In this document: positions 55,202-63,782 of the stretch, piece after piece
Position numbering within the stretch: position 1 is the stretch's first letter
Layout: each line of letters starts with the position of its first letter
Assembly: GCF_030973515.1 (NCBI RefSeq)
Contig: NZ_JARGZA010000004.1
Span: 62,001-126,000 of the forward strand
Origin: Jannaschia maritima
Lineage (GTDB): Bacteria; Pseudomonadota; Alphaproteobacteria; Rhodobacterales; Rhodobacteraceae
Direction of reading: 5' to 3'
DNA length: 64,000 bases
Notes under the pieces: model-generated
Told to the model about the DNA's origin: nothing
What the model saw: the letters and a program-made list of their open reading frames with translations, nothing else
Databases searched by the model: none
Program-made: the position numbers and the translations under genes

Positions 55202-55924
55202 ATGCGCGACCTCGTCTCCGCCGTCATGCTGCTGACGCGCATCCCCGTGCGCGGCAGCCCCACCCAGCCGGCGGCGCGCGCCGTCTGGGCTTGGCCCGTC
55301 GTGGGTCTGGGGGTGGGGGCCGCGATGGGGGCCGTCCTGGCGCTGGGCCAGGCCCTGGGCGCCGTGCCGATCCTGTCGGCGGCGCTGGCCGTGGCGCTGG
55401 GCTGCGCCCTGACCGGCGCCCTGCACGAGGACGGGCTGGCCGACGTCGCCGACGGATTCTGGGGCGGACGCGACCGCGACCGACGCCTGGCCATCATGCG
55501 CGACAGCCGCCTGGGCAGCTATGGGGCGGTCGCCCTGACCCTGACGCTGCTGGCCCGCGTGGCGCTTCTGGCGGCGGCGGCGGAACAGGGGCAGGCCTGG
55601 GCGGTCCCCATCGCCGCCGCGATGGCGTCCCGCGCGGCGATGCCCGCCGTGATGCGCGTCCTGCCGCCGGCCCGCGCGGGCGGCCTGTCCCACGGCGCGG
55701 GGCGTCCCACGGCGAGGGGCGCGACGCTGGCCACCCTGATCGGCGCCCTGCCTCTGGCGTGGTTCGGCTGGCCCGGCCTGGGGGCCGCATCGGCCGCCGC
55801 CCTGGCCGTCGCGGGCCTGGCCCTGGTCGCGCGCGCCAAGATCGGCGGCCAGACGGGCGACGTCTGCGGGGCCGCGCAGCAGGTGGCCGAACTGGCGGTC
55901 CTCGCCGTCCTGACGCTGCGCTGA
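55202..55924 (+). CDS. cobS: Adenosylcobinamide-GDP ribazoletransferase (cobalamin synthase)
   Basis: Last step of cobalamin assembly, joining adenosylcobinamide-GDP with alpha-ribazole. The 240-residue membrane protein has several helices and the motifs LHEDGLADVADGFWGG (near 80) and GGQTGDVCGAAQQ near the C-terminus. It works with cobT, its divergent neighbour. Confidence 0.94.
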   Translation: MRDLVSAVMLLTRIPVRGSPTQPAARAVWAWPVVGLGVGAAMGAVLALGQALGAVPILSAALAVALGCALTGALHEDGLADVADGFWGGRDRDRRLAIMRDSRLGSYGAVALTLTLLARVALLAAAAEQGQAWAVPIAAAMASRAAMPAVMRVLPPARAGGLSHGAGRPTARGATLATLIGALPLAWFGWPGLGAASAAALAVAGLALVARAKIGGQTGDVCGAAQQVAELAVLAVLTLR

Positions 55925-55999
55925 CACCCCGGGCGGGGCACGGCGCCGCGACCCGCGGGCACCTTCCCCACCCCGCCCCCTGGCCCTACACTGACGCCC

Positions 56000-56680
56000 A
56001 TGTCGCTCTGGTCCCGCATCCTCGACGCGCTGTCGCGCCTCGCCCCGGGCGAGATGCTGTCCGTGCTGTTCGACCGCCTGTCCGGCCCGCCGGAACGGTC
56101 GGTGGCCTTCACCATCGCCGTGATCGCGCTGGGCGCGAAGATGGCCAAGGCCGACGGGCAGGTGACCCGCGACGAGGTCGCAGCCTTCCGCGAGGTGTTC
56201 CACATCCCCCGCGCCGAGGAGGCCAACGCCGCCCGCGTCTTCGACCTCGCCCGCACCGACGTCGCGGGGTTCGAGCACTATGCCGCGCGCATAAAGGCGA
56301 TGTTCGACGACGACGCCCCCACCTTGCGCGACCTGATGGAAGGGTTGTTCCACATCGCCATGGCCGACGGCACCTATCACCCGGCGGAGGACGACTTCCT
56401 GTCCTGCGTGGCCGACATCTTCAACCTGCCGGAGCGTGAGTTCCGCAGCCTGCGCGCGCGCTTCGCCCCGGGGGAGGAGCCGGATCCCTACGACGTCCTG
56501 GCCGTCGATCCGGGCACGCCGCTGGAGGAGGTGCGCCGCGTCTGGCGCGCCCGCGTCCGCGACACGCATCCCGACGCCCTGATGGCGCGCGGCCTGCCGG
56601 AGGAGGCGGTCAAGCTCGGCGAACGCCGCCTCATCGCGATCAACCGCGCGTGGGAGCGGATCCAGGCGGAGGCGGCTTGA
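56000..56680 (+). CDS. DjlA-like co-chaperone (TerB plus J domain)
   Basis: A 226-residue protein with a TerB domain (about 35-155, with AKADGQVTRDEVAAFREVF and MADGTYHPAEDDFL) and a C-terminal J domain carrying the HPD motif (190-192, in RDTHPDALMARG). The second half has a normal J-domain length. Unlike E. coli DjlA there is no obvious N-terminal membrane helix. It may recruit DnaK. It is converging with the symporter gene. Confidence 0.82.
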   Translation: MSLWSRILDALSRLAPGEMLSVLFDRLSGPPERSVAFTIAVIALGAKMAKADGQVTRDEVAAFREVFHIPRAEEANAARVFDLARTDVAGFEHYAARIKAMFDDDAPTLRDLMEGLFHIAMADGTYHPAEDDFLSCVADIFNLPEREFRSLRARFAPGEEPDPYDVLAVDPGTPLEEVRRVWRARVRDTHPDALMARGLPEEAVKLGERRLIAINRAWERIQAEAA

Positions 56681-56719
56681 GGGGCCATCGCAGCCCCTCG
56701 CCCACGGGTCCACCCCGCC

Positions 56720-57601
56720 TCACAGCAGGCCGTCCGGCATCCGCTGCTCCGCCGCCAGGTTCGCCCGGCGGAACAGCAGCGTGACGCCCGCCGATACCAG
56801 CACGATGAACAGCGAATACAGGACCGGCACCGCCATCACGGCCTGCGCCTCGTCCGCGGGCCAGGTGAAGGCGACGATGGCGATGGCCAGCGGCCCGTTC
56901 TGGATCCCCGTCTCCAGCGCCACGGTGCGCGCGTTGCGGGGGTGCAGGCGCAGGGCTCGGGCGAAGGCGTACCCGACGGCGATGCCGACCAGCCCCAGAC
57001 CCAGCGCCGCGGCATAGGTCGCCCAGCCCGTCGACAGCAGGAACCCCCAGTTGCGCGGGATCCACGACACCACCAGGAACACGATGAAGAACAGCGCCAG
57101 GGCCGAGCCGCCGAACTCCACCACCGCGCCCGTGTTGGCGTTGACCCGCCGCAGGACCATGCCGACCCCCACGGGCACCAGAAGCAGCAGCAGCGTGGCG
57201 ACGATGTTCTCGCGCGGGATCTCCACGTCCAGGGCGCCCGCGTACAGGATCAGCAGCAGGGGGATCAGCACCACGCCGAACACCGTCGACGTCACCGTCA
57301 TCAGAAGCGACAGCGCCAGGTTCCCCTTCGAGAAATAGGTGAACATGTTCGACGTCGTGCCCCCCGGCATGCACGACATGATCAGGATGCCGATCGCGAT
57401 GACCTCCGGCACGGGCAGGGTCAGGGCCAGCACGAACCCGATCAGCGGCATGAACCCGTATTGCGACACCACCCCCACCATCAGGCCATAGGGGCGGCGG
57501 AAGGCCAGCACGAAGTCCCGCGGCGTCAGCGACGCCCCCATCCCCAGCATGATGACGAAGATCATCGCGGCCAGAAGGGCCTGCTCCAGCGGTCCGACCA
57601 T
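56720..57601 (-). CDS. Bile acid:sodium symporter family protein (BASS)
   Basis: A 293-residue membrane protein with nine to ten helices and the BASS pattern: LSLLMTVTSTVFGVVLIPLL, MSCMPGGTTSNMFTYFSKGN (sodium-binding loop) and the later helices ALETGIQNGPLAIAIVAF. Bacterial members transport organic anions with sodium; the substrate is unknown. It starts 3 bases after the fadD stop on the same strand, so the two genes are probably co-transcribed. Confidence 0.86.
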   Translation of the reverse strand: MVGPLEQALLAAMIFVIMLGMGASLTPRDFVLAFRRPYGLMVGVVSQYGFMPLIGFVLALTLPVPEVIAIGILIMSCMPGGTTSNMFTYFSKGNLALSLLMTVTSTVFGVVLIPLLLILYAGALDVEIPRENIVATLLLLLVPVGVGMVLRRVNANTGAVVEFGGSALALFFIVFLVVSWIPRNWGFLLSTGWATYAAALGLGLVGIAVGYAFARALRLHPRNARTVALETGIQNGPLAIAIVAFTWPADEAQAVMAVPVLYSLFIVLVSAGVTLLFRRANLAAEQRMPDGLL

Positions 57602-57604
57602 GGC

Positions 57605-59323
57605 TCAGCCCCGTCCCGACAGGGCGGCCAGGGCGTCCGCGCGCACGTCCTTGCGCAGGATCTTCCCCACGTTCGACTTCGGCAGCGCGTCGCGGACCAC
57701 CACCCGCTTGGGCACCTTGTAGGGCGTCAGGTGCGCCTTGCAGTGGGCCCGCAGGTCGGCCTCCGTCAGCGCGCGGTCGCGCAGGACGACGTGGGCCTCG
57801 ACCGCCTCGCCCGTGGCGCCGTCGGGCACCCCGATCACCGCGGCCTCCTCCACCCCGGGATGGGACGCCAGGCAATCCTCGACCTCGTTGGGATACACGT
57901 TGAAGCCCGACACGATCACCATGTCCTTGATGCGGTCCACGATCCGGAAGTACCCATCCGCGTCGCGCACGCCCACGTCGCCCGTGCGGAACCAGCCATC
58001 CGTCAACACCTCCGCCGTGGCCTCCGGACGGCGCCAGTACCCGGCCATGACCTGCGGCCCCCGGGCCGCGATCTCGCCCGCCTCGCCCAGCGGGGCCTCC
58101 GCCCCGTCGGGCCCCAGGCAGCGCAGGTCCGTGCCCGGCACGGGGATCCCGATCGACCCCGCGCGGACGCGGCCCAGGGGGTTGAACGTCAGGACGGGCG
58201 CCGTCTCGGTCAGGCCGTACCCTTCCAGCACCGGCACGCCCGTCACCGCGCGCCAGCGATCCGCCACCGCGCCCTGCAGCGCCATGCCGCCCGCGGACGC
58301 GAACTTCAGGTGCCGGGGCGGCGTCTCGCGGAACCACAATTCGTTCGTCAGGCCGTTGAACAGGGTGTTCACCCCGCTCATCCAGGTGATGCGGTAGTTC
58401 TCGAACGCGCGCTTCAGGCTGGACAGCGGCCGGGGGTTGGGGATCAGGACGTTGCGCGCGCCCAGCCACCAGAAGCCCAGCAGGTTCACGGTGAAGGCGA
58501 ACACGTGGTACAGCGGCAGGGCCGTCAGCGCGACCTCCTCGCCCGGGGCGACGCCCTCGATCATCTCCATCGTCTGTTCCATGTTCACCAGAAGGTTCGC
58601 ATGGGTCAGCATCGCGCCCTTCGCGGCCCCCGTCGTGCCCCCGGTGTATTGCAGCACGGCCACGTCCTCGGGCGCCACCCCGGCGCGGTACTCCTCCACC
58701 GCGACGCCCGCCGCCGCCGCGCGCCCGGCGGCCAGCGCGGCGGGCAGGCGGATGTGCGGGAAGTCCACGGGCGGCAGCGAGCGGTCCCAGTACCGCTGCA
58801 CCAGGCGCACGATGCCGCGCGGCAGGACCGGCAGGAACTCCGCGACCTGGGTGACGATGACGTTGGGGATCGCCCGGCCCTTCGTGGCCGCGCGCACCTT
58901 GTCGGCGAACAGGTCCACGACGATCAGGGCCGCGGGCTCCGCGTCCTCGAACTGCCGGCGCATCTCGTCGGCGGTGTACAGCGGGTTGACGTTCACCAGG
59001 ACGCAGCCCGCCTTGAACACCCCGAAGGCGGCCACGGGGAAGGCCAGGCCGTTGGGCACCTGCAACGCCACCCGGTCCCCCTGCGCCAGCCCGCACACCT
59101 CGCGCAGATAGACGGCCAGCGCATCCGACATCGCGTCCGCCTCCGCGAAGGTCAGCGTCCCGTTCATGCCGTTGGGCAGGCAGCAGGTGAAGGCAGGCTT
59201 CCTGCCGTACCGATGCGCCGTCGCGGCCACCATGTCGCCCAACGTGCGATACCGCGGCACGTCGATGTCCCTGCGCACGTCCGGCCCATAGAACGCCGTC
59301 CATGGGCGCGCGTCGTCGGTCAT
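57605..59323 (-). CDS. fadD: Long-chain fatty acyl-CoA ligase
   Basis: Activates fatty acids to acyl-CoA with ATP. The 572-residue protein has the AMP-binding motif YTGGTTGAAKGAMLTHAN, YGLTETAPVLTFNPLG, and the lower motif DRIKDMVIVSGFNVYPNEVE, then the catalytic Lys near the C-terminus (LPKSNVGKILRKDVR). ATG 59323 follows GGGGGGAGGATC. An upstream ATG at 59398 would add 25 poorly conserved residues. Substrate range (long or medium chain, or aromatic acid) cannot be read from sequence. Confidence 0.9.
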   Translation of the reverse strand: MTDDARPWTAFYGPDVRRDIDVPRYRTLGDMVAATAHRYGRKPAFTCCLPNGMNGTLTFAEADAMSDALAVYLREVCGLAQGDRVALQVPNGLAFPVAAFGVFKAGCVLVNVNPLYTADEMRRQFEDAEPAALIVVDLFADKVRAATKGRAIPNVIVTQVAEFLPVLPRGIVRLVQRYWDRSLPPVDFPHIRLPAALAAGRAAAAGVAVEEYRAGVAPEDVAVLQYTGGTTGAAKGAMLTHANLLVNMEQTMEMIEGVAPGEEVALTALPLYHVFAFTVNLLGFWWLGARNVLIPNPRPLSSLKRAFENYRITWMSGVNTLFNGLTNELWFRETPPRHLKFASAGGMALQGAVADRWRAVTGVPVLEGYGLTETAPVLTFNPLGRVRAGSIGIPVPGTDLRCLGPDGAEAPLGEAGEIAARGPQVMAGYWRRPEATAEVLTDGWFRTGDVGVRDADGYFRIVDRIKDMVIVSGFNVYPNEVEDCLASHPGVEEAAVIGVPDGATGEAVEAHVVLRDRALTEADLRAHCKAHLTPYKVPKRVVVRDALPKSNVGKILRKDVRADALAALSGRG

Positions 59324-59484
59324 GATCCTCCCCCCGGCCCGGCGCCATCCCCGGCGGACCCGCCCGATATTATAGGACGCCCGCAGGCGCGGCGCCATGC
59401 GCGACGTGACGTCGGAGGGGGTTGGGGGGGTCGGCTGACCGTTCTAAGTTCGGTTAAGATATACTCGCGGAACGTCGCCGCTCG

Positions 59485-60303
59485 TTACGGTCCGCCAAAC
59501 CGTTGCAACGCTCTTCTGAAGGCATGCCCCGCCGTATATCCCACCTCGCTGGCCGCTTCCTCGCGCGTCCACCCCGCTGCGAGGAGCGCCCGGGCATGCT
59601 CCACCCGGCGGGCGGTGACGAACGCGTGCGGCGTCAATCCGGTCGCGCGGCGGAACGCTTCGTGGAAATGGCTCGTGCTCATGGAGGCGCTCGCGGCGAG
59701 GTCGGACACCGACAGGCGGCCGCCCATGTGGGCATCGACGTGCTCGACCACCCGGTTCAGCCGGCGCCCATCCAGCGGACGCGCGTTCTGGCGCGATGGT
59801 CGGCCACCGTAGTGCTCGCATGCGACGTGTGTCATCGCGGCCCGCAGAAGTTCGTCCCCTTCCAGATCGCCTAAAGCGCGCGCACCGGTGGCGTGCTGGC
59901 GCAGCCGGATCGAGGCGGCCCAGAAGACGGGGTCGGGGTCGAGCACGAAGCTGCCGACCGCCTTGTCGAGCGCCACCCCGGTCGTGTCCGCGATCTCGGC
60001 GTTCAGCCTGTCCGAAATGACGAACTCCACGCCCTCGTAGGGCTCCGCCACGTGGATCCAGTCGAAGGGCTCCTCGCAGGTCACGAAGAGTGAGTTCGGT
60101 CGGACCTCCATCCGGTCCCGCCGTCCCGAAGGACGCTCGACCACCGCATCGCGATGACCGGTGAACGACACGCCGATCGTGTTGGCCTGCGTGGTGGAAC
60201 GGTGCGGATCCTGGGTGGTGGCGGGCATGCGGAACCAGACGGCGCGCGCGCCGTCGAGATCGACCGCTACCGACGTGTCCACCCTCTCCATGTCCTGGAA
60301 CAT
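59485..60303 (-). CDS. AraC-family transcriptional regulator
   Basis: A 272-residue regulator with an N-terminal AraC-like ligand/cupin region (about 15-140) and a C-terminal double helix-turn-helix (about 175-270, RLSVSDLAASASMSTSHFHE and REEAASEVGYTAGHAFRRAL). ATG 60303. It is divergent from the SDR gene, and the 146-base gap holds two 22-bp direct repeats exactly 30 bases apart, the expected AraC operator layout. It probably controls the redox/hydrolase genes to its right. Confidence 0.9.
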   Translation of the reverse strand: MFQDMERVDTSVAVDLDGARAVWFRMPATTQDPHRSTTQANTIGVSFTGHRDAVVERPSGRRDRMEVRPNSLFVTCEEPFDWIHVAEPYEGVEFVISDRLNAEIADTTGVALDKAVGSFVLDPDPVFWAASIRLRQHATGARALGDLEGDELLRAAMTHVACEHYGGRPSRQNARPLDGRRLNRVVEHVDAHMGGRLSVSDLAASASMSTSHFHEAFRRATGLTPHAFVTARRVEHARALLAAGWTREEAASEVGYTAGHAFRRALQRFGGP

Positions 60304-60325
60304 AGCTGTTCCAAGGCCGCCGCGC

Positions 60326-60377
60326 CGTCCCGATCCTCTGGTGTTTGACCGGCATCGTCCCGATCCTCCGGAGTTCG
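60326..60377. promoter_or_regulatory. AraC-type direct repeats (two 22-bp units, 30-bp period)
   Basis: Units at 60326-60347 and 60356-60377 share 19 of 22 bases (CGTCCCGATCCTC core) and their starts are 30 bp apart, near three helical turns, so both lie on one DNA face. They sit in the intergenic region between the AraC gene and the SDR gene, the typical site for an AraC-family regulator of the same locus. Confidence 0.65.
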
Positions 60378-60449
60378 GAAACCTTCTCCCGCCTCGCCGA
60401 CCTGTTCCCTCGACCGCCGCGCGCCACGCGGCCGGACCGGAGGATGGCC

Positions 60450-61196
60450 ATGCCGGACGACAGCTCGACGATCCCACAGGCGGATGCTGGCGATCGGCGC
60501 GGCTGGTCCTTCAGGGGGCGGACCGTCGCGGTCACCGGCGCGACCGGAGGCATCGCGGGGGCCATCCTCGACGCCGTCGCGGGGGAGGACGTCACGCTCG
60601 TCGTTCATGGCCGCGACGAGGACGCTCTCGACGCCGTGGCGGACCGGGCGAAGGCACGGGGCGCGCGGGTCCATAGCGTCGTGGGCGATCTCGCCGACGA
60701 GCCCGTGGACATCGCGCAGATCATCGCGGACGTCGGCCCCGTCGACGTGCTGTTCAACGTCGCGGGCATCTACACGCCCGGCGGCCTGCTGCGGACCGAT
60801 ATCGAGACCATCTGCCAGGACTTCGACGTCAACGCCATCGCTGCCATCGCGACGATGCAGGCTATCTTGCCCGGCATGAACGGGCGCGGCCGGGGTCGGG
60901 TGGTCAACGTGTCGTCGGGCGGCGGCTCCTTCGGCGAGGGGCTGGCCACGGGACACGCCGCCTACGCCATCTCGAAGGCCGCGTTGAACGCCGCCACCGT
61001 CTGCGCCGCCGCCGCGACACGCGGCGACGTTAAGGTCAACGCCATGTGCCCCGGTTGGGTCCGCACCCGCATGGGCGGGTCGTCCGCCAGCCGCTCGCCC
61101 GACGAGGGGGCGGACACCGCGCTCTGGCTCGCGACCCTGCCGAAGGACGGCCCCTCGGGCGGGTTCTTCCGCGACCGCAAGGCGATCCCGTGGTGA
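60450..61196 (+). CDS. Short-chain dehydrogenase/reductase
   Basis: A 248-residue SDR with an NAD(P)-binding motif VTGATGGIAG (28-37; an unusual TGxxGGIxG form), NVAG (103-106), catalytic Ser in VNVSSGGGS and the YxxxK pair in AYAISKAALN (Tyr172, Lys176). ATG 60450 has GGAGG six bases upstream. It is the first gene of the AraC-controlled cluster and is divergent from its regulator. Confidence 0.87.
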   Translation: MPDDSSTIPQADAGDRRGWSFRGRTVAVTGATGGIAGAILDAVAGEDVTLVVHGRDEDALDAVADRAKARGARVHSVVGDLADEPVDIAQIIADVGPVDVLFNVAGIYTPGGLLRTDIETICQDFDVNAIAAIATMQAILPGMNGRGRGRVVNVSSGGGSFGEGLATGHAAYAISKAALNAATVCAAAATRGDVKVNAMCPGWVRTRMGGSSASRSPDEGADTALWLATLPKDGPSGGFFRDRKAIPW

Positions 61197-61240
61197 CGCC
61201 CGCTCCATCCGATCCCGAACCACAAGCACGGAGACACCCC

Positions 61241-61783
61241 ATGAAGACCCTCCTCGCGGCCACGGCCGCCTCCTTCGCCCTGACCGGAGCCGCCATGAGC
61301 CAAGAGAGCGACGCCCAAGCCAACATCCAGGTGATCCAGGACTACTACGCCGCCTACGGCACCGGCGATCCCGAGGCGGTGCGCCCGTTCCTGCACGAGG
61401 ACGTGGTCTGGAACATCCCCGGTCACCACCCGATGGCCGGCACCAAGCGCGGCCCGGACGAGGTGATCGCCTTCTTCGAGGGGCTGGCCGCCGGCAACTT
61501 CGGGGCCGAGCCGATCTTCTTCCAAGCGCAGAACGACATGGTCGTCGATATCCACCGCGGCTTCTCGCAGGTCGGCGAGGGGCCGGAGGTGGACCAGCTC
61601 TACGCCCTGATGTTCCGCATCCGCGACGGGCAGATCGTCGAGGCACAGAACTTCCTGACGGACATGTACGAGTCCGACCGCTTCTTCTGGGCGCACTTCC
61701 CGCTCGGGCCGTTGCCGGACCGCCTCGGCGATGCCGCGACGGCGAGCCGGTCGGGCAACGCGCCCGGCTCGGGCGGCGAGTGA
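61241..61783 (+). CDS. Exported SnoaL-like (NTF2 fold) protein
   Basis: A 180-residue protein with a signal peptide (LLAATAASFALTGAAMSQ) and a SnoaL/NTF2-type domain (about 28-150: IQVIQDYYAAYGTGDPEAVRPF, EDVVWNIPGH, MFRIRDGQIVEAQNFLTDMY). Members bind or isomerise small molecules; exported versions are less common. The last 30 residues are Gly/Ser-rich. It lies 44 bases after the SDR gene. Confidence 0.8.
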   Translation: MKTLLAATAASFALTGAAMSQESDAQANIQVIQDYYAAYGTGDPEAVRPFLHEDVVWNIPGHHPMAGTKRGPDEVIAFFEGLAAGNFGAEPIFFQAQNDMVVDIHRGFSQVGEGPEVDQLYALMFRIRDGQIVEAQNFLTDMYESDRFFWAHFPLGPLPDRLGDAATASRSGNAPGSGGE

Positions 61784-61789
61784 GCCGCA

Positions 61790-61812
61790 CCACCCCCGCC
61801 CGCCGGGGGTGG
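61790..61812 (+). terminator. 9-bp hairpin after the SnoaL-like gene
   Basis: CCACCCCCG-CCCGC-CGGGGGTGG, 6 bases after the stop. No T run follows; it may be a barrier or attenuator in the operon. Confidence 0.45.
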
Positions 61813-61856
61813 CCGTCCGGCCGCCCCCGCATGACCCCACAGGAGGCCCGCGCCGC

Positions 61857-62804
61857 GTGACCGCCGTGACCCACACCCACCGCCCCGCCGCGCCTGCGCT
61901 GCTCGCGCCGTTGCTGGCGACCTACCTGATCTTCGGCGCGGGCTACGTCGCGGCTAAGATAGCGGTGGAGGGCGGCTTGCCGCCTCTGATGCTCGGAGCG
62001 CGCTTCGCCGTGATTGGGGCCATCCTCGTCGCGATCCGCGTCGCCATGGGACATTCCGACGGTCTGGCCCGCGCCGCCGCATGGGGCGGGGCGACGGCGG
62101 CCGGGTTGGGCATGCTGCTCGGCGGACAAGGCCTTGCGGTGCTGGCCATCGCGGACCTGCCCGCGGGCACCGTGGCGCTGCTGATGGCCTCGACCCCACT
62201 CTTCGCGGCGCTCATCGGGCACGTCGCGGGCTTCGCCCCCGTCGCGCCCGCGGGCTTCGCCGCCATCGCCCTCGGCATGGCCGGGGTCGGCGTCCTGGGG
62301 GCGGCGTCGCTGGGCCTCGGCGGGGTCGTGCCCATCGTCCTCGTGCTCGGGGCCGCGCTGGCGTGGGCCTTCGGCTCGACCTTGGGAGAGCGGCTGCCGC
62401 AGGCTCCCGATCCGATCCTCGCGAGCGGCATGCAGATGGTCGTAGGCGGAGCGGCGCTGGCGGCGGCCTCGTGGACGGCGGGCGAGTTCGCGCGCCTCGA
62501 TCCCGCGGCCATCACCGGGGACGCCTGGGCAGCGCTCGCCTTCATGGCGCTGGCGGTGTCGCTCGTCGGGTTCCCGCTTTTCGTGCGCCTGACCGCGATC
62601 GCCCCGCCCGCCATCGCCAACTCCTTCGCCTACGTCGCTCCCGCAATCTCGGCGCTCCTGGCCTTCGTCCTGCTGGGCGAGAGGTTCGGCGTGCTCCAAG
62701 CGGCGGGCTGCGCGGCGATCCTTGCCTCCGTCGTGCTCCTCCTGCGCTTCGGCCACCCCGACACGCCCGTCGACCGCGCCCGCCGCGGCCGTCCGACCCG
62801 CTGA
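61857..62804 (+). CDS. EamA/DMT-family transporter
   Basis: A 315-residue membrane protein with ten helices in two EamA repeats (LLAPLLATYLIFGAGYVAAKIAV, VLAIADLPAGTVALLMASTPLF, and the second half starting VLVLGAALAWAFGSTLGE). Substrates of this family range from amino acids to sugars and drugs. The start is GTG 61857 with AGGAGG ten bases upstream. Same-strand gene of the AraC cluster. Confidence 0.86.
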   Translation: MTAVTHTHRPAAPALLAPLLATYLIFGAGYVAAKIAVEGGLPPLMLGARFAVIGAILVAIRVAMGHSDGLARAAAWGGATAAGLGMLLGGQGLAVLAIADLPAGTVALLMASTPLFAALIGHVAGFAPVAPAGFAAIALGMAGVGVLGAASLGLGGVVPIVLVLGAALAWAFGSTLGERLPQAPDPILASGMQMVVGGAALAAASWTAGEFARLDPAAITGDAWAALAFMALAVSLVGFPLFVRLTAIAPPAIANSFAYVAPAISALLAFVLLGERFGVLQAAGCAAILASVVLLLRFGHPDTPVDRARRGRPTR

Positions 62805-62821
62805 TCCCGAGGAAGATCCGA

Positions 62822-63718
62822 ATGACCGAGATCGTCACCGAACCCGTCCGCTTCGCTTCCGGGAAGGAAGAGCTGGTAGGTGTGCTGCACCGCCCCGCCG
62901 ACGCGTCCGACGGGCCCGCGCCCGCCCTCGTGGTCACGGGGGCATGGATGACCGTCAAGGAGCAGATGCCCACCTGTTACGCCCGCGAGATGGCCGCGCG
63001 GGGCTGGACGGCGCTCGTGTTCGACTTCGCGGGCTGGGGCGCGAGCGGCGGCCTGCGGCGGCAATACGAGGATCCGCAGCGCAAAATCGCCGGCGTGCTG
63101 GCGGCGGTCGACTACCTCGCCGCGCGCGACGACGTGGACGCGCGCCGGGTCGGGGCCTTGGGCATCTGCGCGTCCTCCGGCTACGTCGTCCACGCCGCCG
63201 ACAGGAGCGACACGATCCGCTCGGTGGCGCTGGTGGCCCCATGGCTGCACGACGCGGAGATCGTCGAGGACATCTACGGCGGAGCTGACGCGGTGGCGGA
63301 CCTCAAATCCACCGGCGACGATGCGGCGGCCTCCTACGCGGACGGCACGCCCCGCCTCGTGCCCGCCGCGAGCCTCTCCGACGATCGCGCCGTGATGTTC
63401 GAGGCCCCTTACTACACGGAGACCGATCGCGGCCTGATCCCCACGTGGCGCAATGAGGCAGATCTCGCCTTCTGGCGCGGCTGGCTGGAGTTCGACGCGA
63501 TCGCGGCCGCGCCCGCCTTCGACAAGCCGCTGCTGATGGTCGAGTCCGACGCCGCCGCAGCCCCCCAAGGCGCGCGCAAGTTCGCGACCGCCATGGGCGG
63601 GCGGGCGCGCGAGGTCTGGCTCGACGACGTGACCCAGTTCGACTTCTACGACCAGGATGCGGTCGTGACCCGCTCCGCCGACGAGGCGGCCGAGCACTTC
63701 GCCGACACCCTGACCTGA
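62822..63718 (+). CDS. Alpha/beta hydrolase with Cys in the nucleophile elbow
   Basis: A 298-residue alpha/beta hydrolase resembling E. coli YcjY/dienelactone-hydrolase-like proteins. The elbow sequence GICASSGYV carries Cys116 in the nucleophile position rather than Ser. FDFAGWGASGGLRRQYEDP is the strand-4 loop and MVESDAAAAP and FDFYDQ hold the acid/His region. ATG 62822 lies 17 bases after the DMT gene. Confidence 0.8.
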   Translation: MTEIVTEPVRFASGKEELVGVLHRPADASDGPAPALVVTGAWMTVKEQMPTCYAREMAARGWTALVFDFAGWGASGGLRRQYEDPQRKIAGVLAAVDYLAARDDVDARRVGALGICASSGYVVHAADRSDTIRSVALVAPWLHDAEIVEDIYGGADAVADLKSTGDDAAASYADGTPRLVPAASLSDDRAVMFEAPYYTETDRGLIPTWRNEADLAFWRGWLEFDAIAAAPAFDKPLLMVESDAAAAPQGARKFATAMGGRAREVWLDDVTQFDFYDQDAVVTRSADEAAEHFADTLT

Positions 63719-63727
63719 CACCCCCGA

Positions 63728-63745
63728 CGGGGGCCGTTCGCGGCC
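63728..63745 (+). terminator. 6-bp hairpin before the aldo/keto reductase gene
   Basis: GGGGCC-GTTCGC-GGCCCC, ten bases after the hydrolase stop. It resembles an internal hairpin more than a classic terminator. Confidence 0.35.
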
Positions 63746-63782
63746 CCGGTCCTCCCTTCGACCCCTAGACCGGAGACGATCC

